In this document: one piece after another, positions 62,266 to 64,000 of the stretch
Layout: each line of letters begins with the position of its first letter
Position numbering within the stretch: position 1 is the first letter of the stretch
Source of the DNA: Acetivibrio clariflavus DSM 19732
Lineage (GTDB): Bacteria > Bacillota > Clostridia > Acetivibrionales > Acetivibrionaceae
Reading direction: 5' to 3'
DNA length: 64,000 nucleotides
NCBI RefSeq assembly: GCF_000237085.1
Contig: NC_016627.1
Span: 3,348,118 to 3,412,117, forward strand
Position numbers and translations under genes: made by a program
The notes under the pieces: model-generated
What the model was told of the DNA's origin: nothing
Database searches by the model: none
Seen by the model: only the letters and a program-made list of their open reading frames with translations

Positions 62266-63426
62266 TTATGCCTTATATATTATTAAAACAAATTCTTCAC
62301 CCTGCTCCATAAGTAACGGCTCTTTGGCTCCTGCTTCTTTCATTTTCTTCAGTATCATAGGTATCCCTCTTCCCAGTTGATCAATATATCTCATATTTTC
62401 CATGTACTTAACTAGAAAGGGATTTCGGGCATAGGATACACCTATTTTCATTTTTTCTATTGTAACTGTATTTGGAAGCCGTCCCGGGCTTCTGAACTCA
62501 ATTCGGTCGTTATACATTAACACCCTTATTTTAGAACCACTTATGCTGTAATTTCTATGTACAAGGGAATTTACGACGGCCTCTCTAATAACAAGCATCG
62601 GATATTCTTCTTTTTCTTTCCTCTTTAAACCATCTATCACCGATGGAACAAGCATATTATTTTTTAAAACAACCATTAGCTGTTCTGCAACATCCTGAAT
62701 TCTTCCGATTATTATTTTTTTATCGATCAATTCATCGGAAATTTCATTGCCATTAAAATGGGCAAAGCTTACACCGTTCTGCGGAAGATGCTTTTCAGGA
62801 TTCTTACCGAATATCAGCAATCCTCCCACAGTACAAAGCTTCCGTCCGTCAACTTCCTTTAAAATGTCTGCATTTACAAGTATTCTTTCAACAGATTCGC
62901 TAGACTCCTCAAACAAATCAAATGTATTATACTTCATAAAATAATCCCTGATAATATCAAGGTTTAAATCTTTCATTGATGTTCCTTCAACAGGTGAAAT
63001 ATCAAAATGAAGACTTCCACTTGCTTCAAATAGCCGTAGCAACTCTTCTTTTGATGCAATTCTCTTTGTAGTCCCTACACGAATATAATATTTATGGTCA
63101 ACAGTATAATAGGGTTTGTTTTGTCCCTTAGGCACAGAAATAACTGCAATTTTTTTCCCCTCAATTTCAACAATTTCACAGAAAGGTACAATATGAGGAA
63201 TACAACTGCTTCTGCAAATATTCATCACGGTTTCTTCTATTTTATCGTCGCTTACCCCTTTAATATTTCCTTCATCATCAACTCCAATTAGAATAATGCC
63301 TCCTTCTGAATTAGAAAAAGCAACAATCTCTTCGGCTAATTCTTTTGCTCTTATATTTTCTTCTTTAAATTCAATATATGAATTTTCTCCATCCTTAATT
63401 ATTTTCTTAATTTCATCTATGTTCAT
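62266..63426 (-). CDS. Schlafen/AlbA_2-domain protein with ATP-binding C-terminal domain
   Basis: 386 residues. The N-terminal AlbA_2 (Schlafen-type) domain is at about 10-130: ENSYIEFKEENIRAKELAEEIVAFSNSEGG, the IILIGVDDEGNIKGV core and YYIRVGTTKRIAS. A C-terminal GHKL-like ATPase part (HATPase_c_4) includes LVIREAVVNSLVHRNYS near 270-286 with the N-box Asn, and GRGIPMILKKMKEAG. Such proteins act as transcription regulators or as nucleic-acid-binding defence accessories, and they recur inside BREX loci. The ATG follows AGGAGGTGCAAC. It lies 17 bases after pglX and 56 before pglZ, so it is almost certainly part of the BREX operon. Confidence 0.88.
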   Translation of the reverse strand: MNIDEIKKIIKDGENSYIEFKEENIRAKELAEEIVAFSNSEGGIILIGVDDEGNIKGVSDDKIEETVMNICRSSCIPHIVPFCEIVEIEGKKIAVISVPKGQNKPYYTVDHKYYIRVGTTKRIASKEELLRLFEASGSLHFDISPVEGTSMKDLNLDIIRDYFMKYNTFDLFEESSESVERILVNADILKEVDGRKLCTVGGLLIFGKNPEKHLPQNGVSFAHFNGNEISDELIDKKIIIGRIQDVAEQLMVVLKNNMLVPSVIDGLKRKEKEEYPMLVIREAVVNSLVHRNYSISGSKIRVLMYNDRIEFRSPGRLPNTVTIEKMKIGVSYARNPFLVKYMENMRYIDQLGRGIPMILKKMKEAGAKEPLLMEQGEEFVLIIYKA

Positions 63427-63443
63427 GTTGCACCTCCTGCTAA

Positions 63444-64000
63444 TTATATTTTCGCCAACAAGTCCGCTTTCAATGGCTTCCTGCCTTCTCCCTGTGGCAC
63501 CTCAATTCCCTGGAACTTAGCATAGTTTACCTTTACTCCGTCATCCAGGTCAATTTTTATTCTCTGGTTTGCAACATGGGCAATTACCTGGTCATACTGT
63601 AGACATTCTTCCATCTGCTTCAGTATCTTTTCCCTTTTCTTTCTTGCATTGGCTTTTTCTCTTTGAGAAGCATTGGAATCTATAATAATATCCATTCTCT
63701 TAACCTCTGCCTCATAGGATTTCTGCAACTTATGCAAGTAGTCGGTTCTCACCCTTGCCACTGTTAACTCATCATACCGGTGCATATATATAAGAGCTTT
63801 AAAGCCATCCTCTTTACCGGAATCAAAAAGCCAGTATATAGGTCTTTTCTGGTATACCTGCACATGGTCTTTATAAAATTCCTTAAGAAAGTACCTTCTA
63901 ATAGTCTGTCTTGCCGTTTCAGTAGTCCTTCTGCCTATAGTATCGGCAATATAATCCAAGTTCTCTTCCAAAGTTTCTTCTCCAAAGGTTACTTTAAGGA
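63444..64000 (-). CDS. pglX: BREX-1 adenine methyltransferase PglX (first copy, C-terminal 185 residues; start beyond window)
   Basis: Only the C-terminal part is inside the window; the frame continues through position 64000. Reading backward, the protein ends LKADLLAKI, like the full-length copy (LKTDLLAKI). Long shared blocks include [20 protein letters not shown] and [20 protein letters not shown]. By eye the two copies are about 80% identical over the last 175 residues, higher than expected for unrelated PglX. The sequence just left of the edge ([14 protein letters not shown]) also matches. In transcription order this is the standard BREX-1 pglX, preceded elsewhere by brxC, brxB and brxA. 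Confidence 0.93.
   Translation of the reverse strand, partial: LKVTFGEETLEENLDYIADTIGRRTTETARQTIRRYFLKEFYKDHVQVYQKRPIYWLFDSGKEDGFKALIYMHRYDELTVARVRTDYLHKLQKSYEAEVKRMDIIIDSNASQREKANARKKREKILKQMEECLQYDQVIAHVANQRIKIDLDDGVKVNYAKFQGIEVPQGEGRKPLKADLLAKI

Overview
The window looks like an AT-rich, low-GC Gram-positive chromosome of the Clostridia. Strong AGGAGG-type ribosome binding sites, frequent TTG and GTG starts, clustered lipoproteins, rubrerythrin, nitroreductases, an ECF vitamin-transporter S component, a CBM25/53-like carbohydrate-binding protein and archaeal-sized LeuC/LeuD all fit. From gene content I would place it near Acetivibrio (Clostridium) thermocellus and relatives. That placement is inference; there is no rRNA gene here to prove it. 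I saw no rRNA, tRNA, CRISPR array or insertion sequence.

Layout. 1-5 kb (minus): the end of a glutaredoxin-like gene, a small ORF, a carbohydrate-binding protein with a histone-like tail, and an RNA-modification cluster (RsmF-like rRNA methyltransferase, RsuA/RluB pseudouridine synthase, another methyltransferase). 5.3-6.5 kb (plus): a chemoreceptor without an extracytoplasmic sensor. 6.7-11.2 kb (minus): cobalamin late steps (cbiB-cobU-cobS-cobC), followed by an ECF S component and an MBL-fold hydrolase. 11.7-20.1 kb: threonine/aspartate family genes (ACT protein, hom, lysC as one operon, and thrC further on), interleaved with an HD-GYP response regulator, a Gfo/Idh/MocA oxidoreductase and a CheY. 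20.4-28.3 kb: patatin phospholipase, PP2C phosphatase, prepilin peptidase, a zinc-ribbon/TPM membrane pair, an acyltransferase and a YhhN-like protein. 28.4-34.4 kb: an aconitase-superfamily leuC/leuD pair and a compact Hsp70 - J-domain - DUF1266 operon. 34.5-37.9 kb: sfsA, a small Cys protein, two nitroreductases, VanZ and a DtxR-type regulator. 38.2-50.3 kb: a lineage-specific region rich in lipoproteins, two of its small genes being broken, with rubrerythrin, nagB, a nucleotidyltransferase-like protein and a left-handed beta-helix protein.

50.9-64.0 kb (minus) is a type 1 BREX phage-defence locus. In transcription order it has the C-terminal end of one pglX (running off the right edge), a Schlafen/AlbA_2-type gene, pglZ and brxL. 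Then follow about 3 kb of decayed gene fragments, a DUF1848 gene and a membrane-anchored peptidase, and then a second, full-length pglX. The two PglX C-termini are close paralogues in direct orientation, so this looks like a two-specificity BREX system. The remaining core genes (brxA, brxB, brxC) are expected just beyond position 64000. This locus is the most interesting part of the window. Secondary points of interest are the Hsp70/J(HPE)/DUF1266 cassette, several hairpin leaders that overlap ribosome binding sites, and the series of recently broken small genes.
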